Source of the DNA: Gammaproteobacteria bacterium
GTDB taxonomy: Bacteria; Pseudomonadota; Gammaproteobacteria; Burkholderiales; Burkholderiaceae_C
Assembly (NCBI GenBank): GCA_018903185.1
Contig: JAHIQV010000183.1
Location: 1 to 11,963, forward strand
DNA length: 11,963 bases
Reading direction: 5' to 3'
Shown: in pieces, positions 1-6,034 of the stretch
Numbering within the stretch: position 1 is the first letter of the stretch
How the letters are laid out: each line of letters starts with the position of its first letter
Translations under genes and position numbers: made by a program
The notes under the pieces: model-generated
What the model saw: the letters and a program-made list of their open reading frames with translations, nothing else
Databases searched by the model: none
What the model was told of the DNA's origin: nothing

Positions 1-495
1 CACCAGTGGGCCGGCATCCAGCCGGACGTGATGCCGCTGGCCAAGGGCCTGGGCTCGGGTGTGCCGATCGGCGCGGTGGTGGCCGGCCCGAAAGCCGCGA
101 ACATCTTTGCGCCGGGCAACCACGGCACCACTTTCGGCGGCAACCCGCTGGCCATGCGTGCCGGGGTGGAAACCATCCGCATCATGGAAGAAGAAGGCCT
201 GCTGGAGAACGCGGCCACCGTGGGCGCCCACCTGCGCGGCCAGCTCGAAGCCGCCCTGCTGGGCAAGCCGGGCGTGAAGGACATCCGCGGCCAGGGCCTG
301 ATGATCGGCATCGAGCTGGACAAACCCTGCGGCGTGATCACCCAGCGCGCGGCCGACGCCGGCCTGCTGCTGTCGGTCACGGCCGACAGCGTGATCCGCC
401 TGGTGCCACCGCTGATCATGACCACCGCCGAGGCCGACGAAGTCTGCGCCATCCTGTTGCCGATCATTGCTGCTTTCCTGGCAGAAAACACATGA
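1..495 (+). CDS. argD: Acetylornithine aminotransferase, C-terminal part (5' end outside window)
   Basis: The frame is open from the first base, and 164 residues are visible before the TGA. This is the C-terminal 40% or so of a class III PLP-dependent aminotransferase, which in arginine synthesis interconverts N-acetylglutamate semialdehyde and N-acetylornithine in the cytoplasm. Residues that support the call are the PLP-lysine context LAKGLGSGVPIGA (Lys is visible residue 15), then HGTTFGGNPLA, which is the family's phosphate-binding/dimer segment, and GQGLMIGIEL and RLVPPLIMT near the C-terminus. The stop codon overlaps the start of argF by four bases (ATGA), so the two are translationally coupled and both serve arginine biosynthesis. 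Other class III transaminases such as succinylornithine or 4-aminobutyrate transaminase look similar, but the argF neighbour favours ArgD. Confidence 0.93.
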   Translation, partial: HQWAGIQPDVMPLAKGLGSGVPIGAVVAGPKAANIFAPGNHGTTFGGNPLAMRAGVETIRIMEEEGLLENAATVGAHLRGQLEAALLGKPGVKDIRGQGLMIGIELDKPCGVITQRAADAGLLLSVTADSVIRLVPPLIMTTAEADEVCAILLPIIAAFLAENT

Positions 496-1439
496 ACCTC
501 CGCCACTACCTCCAGTTCAAGGACCTGAGCGCCGACGAGTACGCCTACCTGCTCACGCGCGCCGCCTTCATCAAGGCCAAGTTCAAGGCCGTCGAAAAGC
601 ACCAGCCCTTCGCCGACCCCGACCGCACCCTGGCCATGATCTTCGAGAAGGCCAGCACGCGCACCCGCGTGAGCTTCGAGGCCGGCATGTACCAGCTCGG
701 CGGCTCGGTGGTGCACCTGACCACGGGCGACAGCCAGCTTGGCCGCGCCGAACCGATTGAAGACAGCGCCAAGGTCATCAGCCGCATGGTCGATCTGGTG
801 ATGATCCGCACCTACGAGCAGAGCAAGCTGGAGCGCTTCGCCGAGCACTCGCGCGTGCCCGTCATCAACGGCCTGACCAACGAGTTCCACCCCTGCCAGA
901 TCCTGGCCGACCTGTTCACGATGGTCGAGTACCGACCGGCCGCCAGCGGCAACCCGCTGGACGCCCTCAAGGGCAAGGTCGTGGCCTGGGTCGGCGACGG
1001 CAACAACATGGCCAACACCTGGCTGCAGGCGGCCGAGCTGCTGGGCTTCACCGTGCATGTGAGCACACCCAGCGGCTACGAGGTCGACCCGAAGCTTGCC
1101 GGCGTCTCCAACCCGGCCTGCTACAAGGTGTTCAAGGACCCGAAGGAAGCCTGCAAAGGCGCCGACCTGGTGACCACCGACGTGTGGACCAGCATGGGCT
1201 ACGAGGCCGAAAACGAGGTGCGCCGCGCCGCCTTCGCGCAGTGGTGCGTGGACGAAGCCATGATGGCCGTGGCCCAACCCGACGCGCTCTTCATGCACTG
1301 CCTGCCCGCGCACCGCGGTGAAGAGGTGAGCGCCGAAGTGATCGACGGCCCGCAGAGTGTGGTGTGGGACGAGGCAGAGAACAGGATGCATGCGCAGAAG
1401 GCGCTGATGGAGTACCTGCTGCTGGGGCGCCTGGCCTGA
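492..1439 (+). CDS. argF: Ornithine carbamoyltransferase
   Basis: A 315-residue protein, full length for the family, that makes citrulline from ornithine and carbamoyl phosphate in the cytoplasm. The carbamoyl-phosphate site STRTRVSFE is at about residues 55-63 and HPCQILADL at 133-141. The ornithine-binding loop shows as DVWTSMG (230-236), and the catalytic HCLPAHRGEEV is at 269-279. The start is fixed by the ATGA overlap with argD; the frame is open far upstream, but only this ATG gives the usual N-terminus MNLRHYLQFKDLS. The TSMG signature separates it from aspartate carbamoyltransferase. No arginine-operator-like site is visible because the operon's promoter lies upstream of the window. 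Confidence 0.97.
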   Translation: MNLRHYLQFKDLSADEYAYLLTRAAFIKAKFKAVEKHQPFADPDRTLAMIFEKASTRTRVSFEAGMYQLGGSVVHLTTGDSQLGRAEPIEDSAKVISRMVDLVMIRTYEQSKLERFAEHSRVPVINGLTNEFHPCQILADLFTMVEYRPAASGNPLDALKGKVVAWVGDGNNMANTWLQAAELLGFTVHVSTPSGYEVDPKLAGVSNPACYKVFKDPKEACKGADLVTTDVWTSMGYEAENEVRRAAFAQWCVDEAMMAVAQPDALFMHCLPAHRGEEVSAEVIDGPQSVVWDEAENRMHAQKALMEYLLLGRLA

Positions 1440-1464
1440 AGCGCCGGGCCTGCGCTGCGTGACC

Positions 1465-1785
1465 ATGGGCACCTGTACATCGTGCGGGGCCTGCTGCGCG
1501 AGCTTTCGCGTGGACTTCTCGGTCTGCGAGACGCAGGCCGAAGGGGGCAGCGTGCCCGACGGGCTCACCGTCACGGTCACCGACACCATCAGCCGCCTGC
1601 GCGGCACAGATCATGGGCAACCCCGTTGCGCTGCGCTCTCGGGCCGCATCGGCGAACGAGCCACGTGCGGCATCTACGAGTGGCGACCCAACCCCTGCCG
1701 CGAGTTCGAAGAAGGCAGCGACGCCTGCGGCCAGGCGCGCCGCCGCCATGGTCTGCCACCGCTGGGTGAATCGCCGCAACACTGA
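1465..1785 (+). CDS. YkgJ-family cysteine-cluster protein (putative zinc- or iron-chelating)
   Basis: A 106-residue protein beginning at ATG 1465; an in-frame GTG at 1459 is a possible alternative, and neither has a clear Shine-Dalgarno sequence. The N-terminus carries C-x2-C-x2-C-C (Cys4, 7, 10, 11). The second half has the CGIYEWRPNPCREF element, with further Cys nearby. Both elements are the signature of the YkgJ/CxxCxxCC family (Pfam PF03692 type), which is predicted to bind zinc or an iron-sulfur cluster; its reaction is unknown. It follows argF by 25 bases and precedes the methyltransferase by six, so it is probably translated from the arg transcript. A link to arginine metabolism is not implied. 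Family assignment is firm; function is not. Confidence 0.85.
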   Translation: MGTCTSCGACCASFRVDFSVCETQAEGGSVPDGLTVTVTDTISRLRGTDHGQPRCAALSGRIGERATCGIYEWRPNPCREFEEGSDACGQARRRHGLPPLGESPQH

Positions 1786-1791
1786 AAGAAC

Positions 1792-2790
1792 ATGCAAGCC
1801 CTGCTCGACACCATCGCCACGATGGCCATGCCCACCGATGCCCAGCGCCTCTTCCACGGCCGGGGCGGCCTGCACCCGGGCTGTGAAGCCTGGACGCTGG
1901 ATGCGTACCCGCCGGTGTGGGTGCTGACCCGATTTGGCGAAGCCAGCGACGACGAACTGGCCACGGTGTCGGCCGCCCTCGCCGCGCGCCAAGAACAGCT
2001 CGCGCCCGGTGAGCCGCTGAACTGGGTGTTCCAGAGCCGGCACGAAGGTCGCAGCGAAACCCGCCTGATGGCCGGCAGCGTGCCCGAGCCCCACGTGGTG
2101 AGCGAACGCGGCGCGCGCTACCTGGTGCACGTGCTCAAAGGGCAGAACCACGGCCTGTTCCTCGACATGGCCGAAGGGCGCCAGTGGGTGCGCGAACACG
2201 CCGCGGGCGCCAAGGTGCTCAACCTGTTTGCCTACACCTGCGCTTTCTCGGTGGCGGCGCTGCAGGGCGGTGCGAAGCAGGTGGTCAACGTGGACATGAG
2301 CGCGGGGGCCATCGCCATCGGGCAACAGAACCACGCGCTCAACGGCCTGCAGGCCGGCGCCAGCTTCCTGGCCCACGACATTTTCAAGACCTGGGGCAAG
2401 CTCACACGATCCGGGCCCTACCACCTCATCGTCGTGGACCCGCCGAGCTACCAGAAAGGCAGCTTTGTCGCCACGAAGGATTACGTTCGACTCATGCGCC
2501 GCCTGCCGGACCTGCTGCGGCCCAACGGCGAGTTGCTGCTGTGTCTGAACGCACCCGAGCTGGATACCGCGTTTCTGCAGGACCAGATGCGCGAAGCCGC
2601 GTCCGAACTGGTGTTTGTTGAACGCCTGCCCAACCCGGCCAGCTTCGCCGACGTGTCGCCCGAGCGCGCCCTCAAGGTGCTGCGCTACCGGGCGCCCGGG
2701 CTGCTGGATGCGCCCCGCGTTCAGACCCGGGGTTTGCCGGACGGGCAACCCGAGCAGGCCGAACAGGCACCACACGCGCCCGGCGGCTGA
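1792..2790 (+). CDS. Class I SAM-dependent methyltransferase, RlmI/RlmK-like
   Basis: A 332-residue cytoplasmic protein. The SAM-binding motif I is seen as KVLNLFAYTCAFSVAAL (141-157), the acidic motif II residue as VVNVDMS (164-170) and motif IV as VVDPPSYQKGSF (214-225). These match the Methyltrans_SAM family (PF10672 type), whose characterised members RlmI and the C-terminal half of RlmL (RlmK) methylate 23S rRNA. An N-terminal PUA domain as in RlmI is not evident: the first 100 residues are instead a shorter region with FHGRGG and NWVFQSR motifs, as seen in stand-alone members common in beta- and gammaproteobacteria. The last 25 residues are Pro/Gln/Gly-rich and overlap a gene on the other strand, so this tail may be dispensable. 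The rRNA target is inferred and unproven. Confidence 0.85.
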   Translation: MQALLDTIATMAMPTDAQRLFHGRGGLHPGCEAWTLDAYPPVWVLTRFGEASDDELATVSAALAARQEQLAPGEPLNWVFQSRHEGRSETRLMAGSVPEPHVVSERGARYLVHVLKGQNHGLFLDMAEGRQWVREHAAGAKVLNLFAYTCAFSVAALQGGAKQVVNVDMSAGAIAIGQQNHALNGLQAGASFLAHDIFKTWGKLTRSGPYHLIVVDPPSYQKGSFVATKDYVRLMRRLPDLLRPNGELLLCLNAPELDTAFLQDQMREAASELVFVERLPNPASFADVSPERALKVLRYRAPGLLDAPRVQTRGLPDGQPEQAEQAPHAPGG

Positions 2791-2918
2791 CCGTCCGCGG
2801 TGTTCCCGCTGGCCGCGCCCGCCCGACCCCGCTGCAGCCAGCGCCGCAGGCTCGGCCGCAGCACATACCCCAGCGCCACCAGAACACACACGCCGGCGAT
2901 GAAGCCCTGAACGCTCAT
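2721..2918 (-). CDS. Small FeoB-associated Cys-rich membrane protein
   Basis: A 65-residue protein whose ATG (2918-2916) overlaps the feoB stop as ATGA, so it is translationally coupled to feoB. A TTG farther upstream (2930) is possible but much less likely. One hydrophobic helix (about residues 5-20, GFIAGVCVLVALGYVL) is followed by a basic stretch (RPSLRRWLQRGR), predicting the N-terminus outside and the C-terminus in the cytoplasm. Residues 49-58 hold four cysteines in perfect C-x2-C-x2-C-x2-C spacing. The layout (one membrane helix, then clustered cysteines, directly after feoB) parallels FeoB-associated Cys-rich proteins of other bacteria and suggests a redox- or iron-sensing partner of FeoB. 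That role is inference; I do not recognise a characterised homologue. The last 70 bp overlap the convergent methyltransferase gene. Confidence 0.8.
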   Translation of the reverse strand: MSVQGFIAGVCVLVALGYVLRPSLRRWLQRGRAGAASGNTADGQPPGACGACSACSGCPSGKPRV

Positions 2919-4783
2919 GTTGCGCCCCAAGCCCCGGCGACCCGGTAGGTGGTCCAGGCCATCAGGTAAGCCAGTGCAAACAGGTAGGCCGCCACGCCCA
3001 GAGCGTGGCGCCAGTGACCGGTTTCACGCCGCACGGCGGCCAGCGTAGCCACACACTGCGGCGCATAGACAAACCACACCAGCAAGGCCAGCGCCGTGGG
3101 CAGGGTCCATTGTTCGGCGATCAGGGCGCCGAGCGCCTCGTGCACCTGGTCGCCTTGCGCGGACAGGGCGTAGACCGTGCCCAGGGCCGCCACCACGACC
3201 TCGCGCGCCGCCATTGCCGGGATCAGCGCCACCACGATGCGCCAGTCAAAACCCAGCGGCGCAAACAAGGGTTCCAGCAGGCCACCCAGGCGGCCGGCAA
3301 AGCTGTGCGCCACGGCTGACCCGGTGAAGCCTTCGGGGGCCGCCGGATAGCTGGAGAGAAACCACAGCAGCACCATGAGCGCCAGGATGATGCCGCCGAC
3401 CCGGCGCACAAAAATCAGCCCCCGCTCCCAGAGACCACGCGCGATGTTGCGCGCGCTCGGCCAGCGGTAGGCCGGCAGCTCCATCAGCAGCGGCGTGGGC
3501 TGCCCCTTGCCGCTGTGGCGCGACACCACATAAGCCACGAACATCGCGCTGACGATGCCCATGACGTACAGCGCGAACAGCACGAGCCCTTGCAGGTTGA
3601 ACAGCCCACCCACCGTGCGCTGCGGGATGAAGGCGCCGATCAACAAGGCGTACACCGGCAACCGCGCCGAGCAGGTCATCAGCGGTGCCACCAGGATGGT
3701 CAGCCAGCGGTCGCGCCAGTGGGTGATGGTGCGCGTGGCCATGATGCCGGGCACGGCGCAGGCAAAGCTGGACAGCAGCGGAATGAAGGAACGGCCCGAA
3801 AGCCCCACCAGACCCATCCAGCGGTCCATGAGGAAGGCCGCGCGCGGCAGATAACCCGAATCCTCCAGCACGAAGATGAAAAAGAACAGGATCAGGATCT
3901 GCGGCAGAAACACCAGCACACCGCCCACGCCCGCGATCACGCCATCGACCAGCAGGCTGCGCAACGGGCCGTCGCTCATGCGCGTGGCCACCTGCTCGCC
4001 CACCAAACCGATGCCGGCCTCGATCGCGTCCATCGGCCAGGCCGCCCAGGCGAACACCGCCTGGAACATGAACAGCAGCAACAGCGCCAGCAAGGCCATG
4101 CCCCACAGCGGGTGCAGCGCAAAGCGGTCGATGCGGTCGCTCAGGCCCCAGCGCTTGGCGGGGGCCTGCAGGGTCAGCGCCAGCAGTTCGCGCACCCGCT
4201 GGTTGAGCGCCACCGGGTCCACCACGCCGGCGTCGGCCGCGGCAGGCAACGGCGTCGGAAGCCCCTGGGTGAACAACGCGTCCAGCTGCTCCAGCAAGGC
4301 GCGCGCACCGTCTTTCTGCACGCTCACCGCGGACACCACCGGCATGCCCAGTTCCGCGGCCAGCGCCACCGTGTCGATGCGCATGCCCTGCGCCTGCGCC
4401 ACGTCGGCCATGTTGAGAACCAGCACCATGGGCAGTCCCAGCGCCTGGGCTTCCAGCACCAGCCGCAGGTTGAGCTGCAGGTGCGTGGCATCGACCACGC
4501 ACACCAGCAGGTCGGGCCGCGCTTCGCCGTCCAGCCGCCCCTGCACCACGTCGCGCGTGACCTGCTCGTCCTGGCTCAGCGGGTCCAGGCTGTAGGTGCC
4601 GGGCAGGTCCAGCAGTTGCGCGCGCCGGCCCAACGGCGTGGTCAGCCAGCCCTGTTTGCGTTCGACGGTCACACCCGCGTAGTTGGCCACCTTCTGCCGG
4701 TGGCCGGTGAGCAGGTTGAACAGCGCGGTCTTGCCGCAGTTCGGGTTGCCGAGCAGGGCCAGGCGTGGAGCCGCTGTGCTCAT
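2915..4783 (-). CDS. feoB: Ferrous iron transport protein B (GTP-dependent Fe2+ permease)
   Basis: A 622-residue inner-membrane Fe2+ transporter, shorter than the E. coli protein of about 770 residues but typical of short FeoBs. The N-terminal G domain shows G1 GNPNCGKT (12-19), the switch Thr in GVTVE (37-41), G3 DLPG (59-62), G4 NMAD (124-127) and a likely G5 SAVS (151-154). After a short helical linker come the membrane helices from about residue 226. The two Gate regions are recognisable: FLPQILILFFFIFVLEDSGYL with SSFACAVPGIMATRT (Cys342), APLMTCSARLPVYALLIGAF (Cys371), and later IPAMAAREVVVAALGTVY and YAPQCVATLA (Cys577). GGAGG at 4791-4795 sits seven bases before the ATG. It lies 61 bp downstream of feoA in the same operon. 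Confidence 0.97.
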   Translation of the reverse strand: MSTAAPRLALLGNPNCGKTALFNLLTGHRQKVANYAGVTVERKQGWLTTPLGRRAQLLDLPGTYSLDPLSQDEQVTRDVVQGRLDGEARPDLLVCVVDATHLQLNLRLVLEAQALGLPMVLVLNMADVAQAQGMRIDTVALAAELGMPVVSAVSVQKDGARALLEQLDALFTQGLPTPLPAAADAGVVDPVALNQRVRELLALTLQAPAKRWGLSDRIDRFALHPLWGMALLALLLLFMFQAVFAWAAWPMDAIEAGIGLVGEQVATRMSDGPLRSLLVDGVIAGVGGVLVFLPQILILFFFIFVLEDSGYLPRAAFLMDRWMGLVGLSGRSFIPLLSSFACAVPGIMATRTITHWRDRWLTILVAPLMTCSARLPVYALLIGAFIPQRTVGGLFNLQGLVLFALYVMGIVSAMFVAYVVSRHSGKGQPTPLLMELPAYRWPSARNIARGLWERGLIFVRRVGGIILALMVLLWFLSSYPAAPEGFTGSAVAHSFAGRLGGLLEPLFAPLGFDWRIVVALIPAMAAREVVVAALGTVYALSAQGDQVHEALGALIAEQWTLPTALALLVWFVYAPQCVATLAAVRRETGHWRHALGVAAYLFALAYLMAWTTYRVAGAWGAT

Positions 4784-4790
4784 TGGGAAG

Positions 4791-4795
4791 CCTCC
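4791..4795 (-). promoter_or_regulatory. Strong Shine-Dalgarno sequence of feoB
   Basis: On the minus strand GGAGG lies seven bases upstream of the feoB ATG. It is a near-ideal site and contrasts with feoA, which has no recognisable one. It suggests that feoB is initiated efficiently on its own rather than depending on ribosomes arriving from feoA. Confidence 0.7.
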
Positions 4796-4844
4796 GTGCT
4801 GCGCACTGCGGCGCGAGCTGGCTTGGGGCGGCCCGGCGCGGCGC

Positions 4845-5183
4845 TCATACTTTTACGGCCCAGCGCACCTGCAGCAACGCCGCTTCGTGGGCGCGCAAGG
4901 CGAAGGTGGACTGCCCCACGCGCACCGCGATCGGCCCGCCGCGCAGCCAGCCCCGCGACACCACCCGCACCGACTCGCCGGGCAGGAACCCGATCTCGGC
5001 CATCCGGCGCAAGGTCTTGCGGCTGTCCTCGTCGCGCGCCGGAGCGAAGGCCTGCAACACGCCCGGCGTGTGCAGAGGCCCCTGGTGCAAAGCGCTCACC
5101 GGATCGGCAGGCGCCAGATCATCGTCAACAGGCAAAGGCCAGGAAACCGCTTGGGGTGTGGAGAGGGACACGGTCACATCCAT
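4845..5183 (-). CDS. feoA: FeoA-domain protein of the ferrous iron transport operon
   Basis: A 112-residue cytoplasmic protein with a C-terminal SH3-like FeoA domain (about residues 55-106): LRRMAEIGFLPGESVRVVSRGW, GGPIAVRVGQSTFALR and HEAALLQV follow the family pattern. FeoA supports Fe2+ uptake by FeoB. The first 45 or so residues are an extension without clear homology; free-standing FeoA is usually about 75-85 residues. I chose ATG 5183 because the other in-frame ATG (5231) lies inside the Fur-like/FNR-like control region, which would then be coding. No clear Shine-Dalgarno precedes 5183, and the leader would be short, so the exact start is the weak point. It is the first gene of feoA-feoB-(Cys-rich protein). 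Confidence 0.9.
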   Translation of the reverse strand: MDVTVSLSTPQAVSWPLPVDDDLAPADPVSALHQGPLHTPGVLQAFAPARDEDSRKTLRRMAEIGFLPGESVRVVSRGWLRGGPIAVRVGQSTFALRAHEAALLQVRWAVKV

Positions 5184-5203
5184 GAATGAAAAGAAGTGAG
5201 CAG

Positions 5204-5209
5204 AGCGTA
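5204..5209 (-). promoter_or_regulatory. Possible -10 element of the feoA promoter
   Basis: On the minus strand TACGCT shares the first TA and last T with TATAAT. Transcription would start near 5197, which would put the centre of the FNR-like site at about -41, the spacing of class II FNR activation. No good -35 exists, as expected for an activated promoter. The match is weak and the placement relies on this spacing argument. Confidence 0.3.
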
Positions 5210-5212
5210 CAC

Positions 5213-5233
5213 AAACGAGATTGGTTCTCATTT
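5213..5233 (-). promoter_or_regulatory. Fur-like box upstream of feoA
   Basis: On the minus strand, half-sites AAATGAGAA and ATCTCGTTT flank a 3-base centre and form an imperfect palindrome (7 of 9 positions symmetrical). The GAGA-5 bases-TCTC spacing equals that of the AATGAGAAT-n-ATTCTCATT form of the Fur box. It would cover the region between the presumed -35 and -10 of feoA, so iron-loaded Fur would repress the operon. The sequence and its place are seen; Fur binding is inferred. Confidence 0.55.
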
Positions 5234-5245
5234 GCTTTAAATCAA
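5232..5245 (-). promoter_or_regulatory. FNR/Anr-like site upstream of feoA
   Basis: On the minus strand TTGATTTAAAGCAA matches the FNR consensus TTGAT-N4-ATCAA at nine of ten defined positions (one T to G change). Anaerobic activation of feo by FNR is established in E. coli, and Fe2+ dominates when oxygen is low, so the context fits. It overlaps the outer edge of the Fur-like palindrome by two bases. Binding is inferred. Confidence 0.5.
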
Positions 5246-5307
5246 GCTTTCACAAAAACCTGAACCGGCACAGGGCATCCGTCCGGCGGTGTGAATCCAT
5301 TATTTTG

Positions 5308-5319
5308 TTTAGGCCTAAA
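5308..5319. promoter_or_regulatory. TTTAGGCCTAAA palindrome in the kyn promoter region
   Basis: A perfect 12-bp palindrome set in the most AT-rich stretch of the window. The flanks ATTATTTT (5299-5306) and AAAATAAT (5317-5324) are also complementary to each other, though offset by four extra bases on the left. Its place, overlapping a likely -10 element 70 bp before kynB, suggests an operator. Kyn operons of related bacteria are controlled by KynR, an Lrp/AsnC-type protein; whether this is its site cannot be told from the sequence. Confidence 0.5.
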
Positions 5320-5321
5320 AT
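5316..5321 (+). promoter_or_regulatory. Likely -10 element of the kynBUA promoter
   Basis: TAAAAT matches TATAAT at five of six positions and would start transcription near 5328, giving a leader of about 58 bases to kynB. No convincing -35 lies 16-18 bases upstream (GAATCC or TGAATC at best), so activator dependence is plausible. The element overlaps the right arm of the TTTAGGCCTAAA palindrome. Confidence 0.45.
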
Positions 5322-5385
5322 AATTTCTCTCCGTTGGAAATAACCGACACCATGGTTTTTTCACCGGTGCTACCTTCGCCGGACC

Positions 5386-6012
5386 ATGAAAAAGCTCTGG
5401 GACATTTCCCCTCCCGTCAACGCCAGCACGCCGGTTTTCCCGGGCGATACGGCCTACGCCCAGCAGTGGGTGGCCCGCATCGAACCCGGCTGCCCGGTCA
5501 ACGTGAGCGCCATCACGCTCTCGCCCCACGTGGGCGCACACGCCGACGCCCCGCTGCACTACGACCCTTCTGGCGCCGCCATCGGCGCGGTCGAGCTCGA
5601 CGCCTTTCTCGGCCCCTGCCGCGTGATCCACGCCATCGGTTGCGGCCCGCTGGTGCGGCCGGAACACCTGGCGCATGCACTCGACCAGTTGCCGCCTCGC
5701 GTGCTGGTGCGCGTGTACCGGCTTCAGCCCCAAGACCGCTTTGACAACGCCCTGCCGGCTTTTGCCCCGGAAACGGTTTCACTGCTGGCCGACCGCGGCG
5801 TGAAGCTCATCGGCATCGACAGCGCCAGCATCGACCCCGCCGACAGCAAGACGCTGGAGAGCCACCAGGTGATCCGCCGCCGCGGCCTGCGCGTGCTGGA
5901 AAACCTGCTGCTCGACGACGTGCCCGAAGGCGACTACGAGCTCATCGCCCTGCCCCTGAAGCTGACCACCGCCGACGCCAGCCCGGTGCGTGCCGTGCTT
6001 CGTGAACTGTGA
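5386..6012 (+). CDS. kynB: Kynurenine formamidase (arylformamidase)
   Basis: A 208-residue metal-dependent hydrolase that converts N-formylkynurenine to kynurenine and formate, the second step of tryptophan breakdown to anthranilate. The cyclase-family metal motif is [11 protein letters not shown], giving ligands His48, His52 and Asp54, with His58 nearby. His160 and Glu172, equivalent to the remaining ligands in characterised bacterial KynB, are present in [35 protein letters not shown] is the KynB-specific stretch. The start at 5386 gives the normal N-terminus ([11 protein letters not shown]) although its Shine-Dalgarno is poor. It is the first gene of kynBUA, 22 bp from kynU. Confidence 0.96.
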   Translation: MKKLWDISPPVNASTPVFPGDTAYAQQWVARIEPGCPVNVSAITLSPHVGAHADAPLHYDPSGAAIGAVELDAFLGPCRVIHAIGCGPLVRPEHLAHALDQLPPRVLVRVYRLQPQDRFDNALPAFAPETVSLLADRGVKLIGIDSASIDPADSKTLESHQVIRRRGLRVLENLLLDDVPEGDYELIALPLKLTTADASPVRAVLREL

Positions 6013-6019
6013 TTTCCCC

Positions 6020-6025
6020 AGGAGA
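6020..6025 (+). promoter_or_regulatory. Shine-Dalgarno sequence that fixes the kynU start
   Basis: AGGAGA lies nine bases before ATG 6035. The frame is open 45 bases farther upstream into kynB from an ATG at 5990, but that ATG has no such site and would add residues unlike known KynU N-termini, so 6035 is preferred. Confidence 0.75.
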
Positions 6026-6034
6026 CAAAAACCC

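Noticed and set aside
1291..2889. Open frame of over 500 codons on the minus strand
   Set aside because: It lies opposite argF, the Cys-cluster gene and the methyltransferase, all with clear family motifs. Its own translation is rich in Ala, Gly, Arg and His with no recognisable domain, as expected from the antisense of GC-rich codons.
3515..5185. Open frame of over 550 codons on the plus strand
   Set aside because: It is the antisense of feoB and feoA, and its translation is a Gln/His/Arg-rich string without domain motifs.
5184..5231. Upstream start (ATG 5231) that would lengthen FeoA by 16 residues
   Set aside because: The added residues overlap the Fur-like and FNR-like sites and do not resemble FeoA; the presumed promoter would then be inside the gene.
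5351..5385. Riboswitch or attenuator in the kynB leader
   Set aside because: The leader is short and has only small palindromes (CCATGG, CACCGGTG). There is no Trp-rich leader peptide and no terminator/antiterminator pair.
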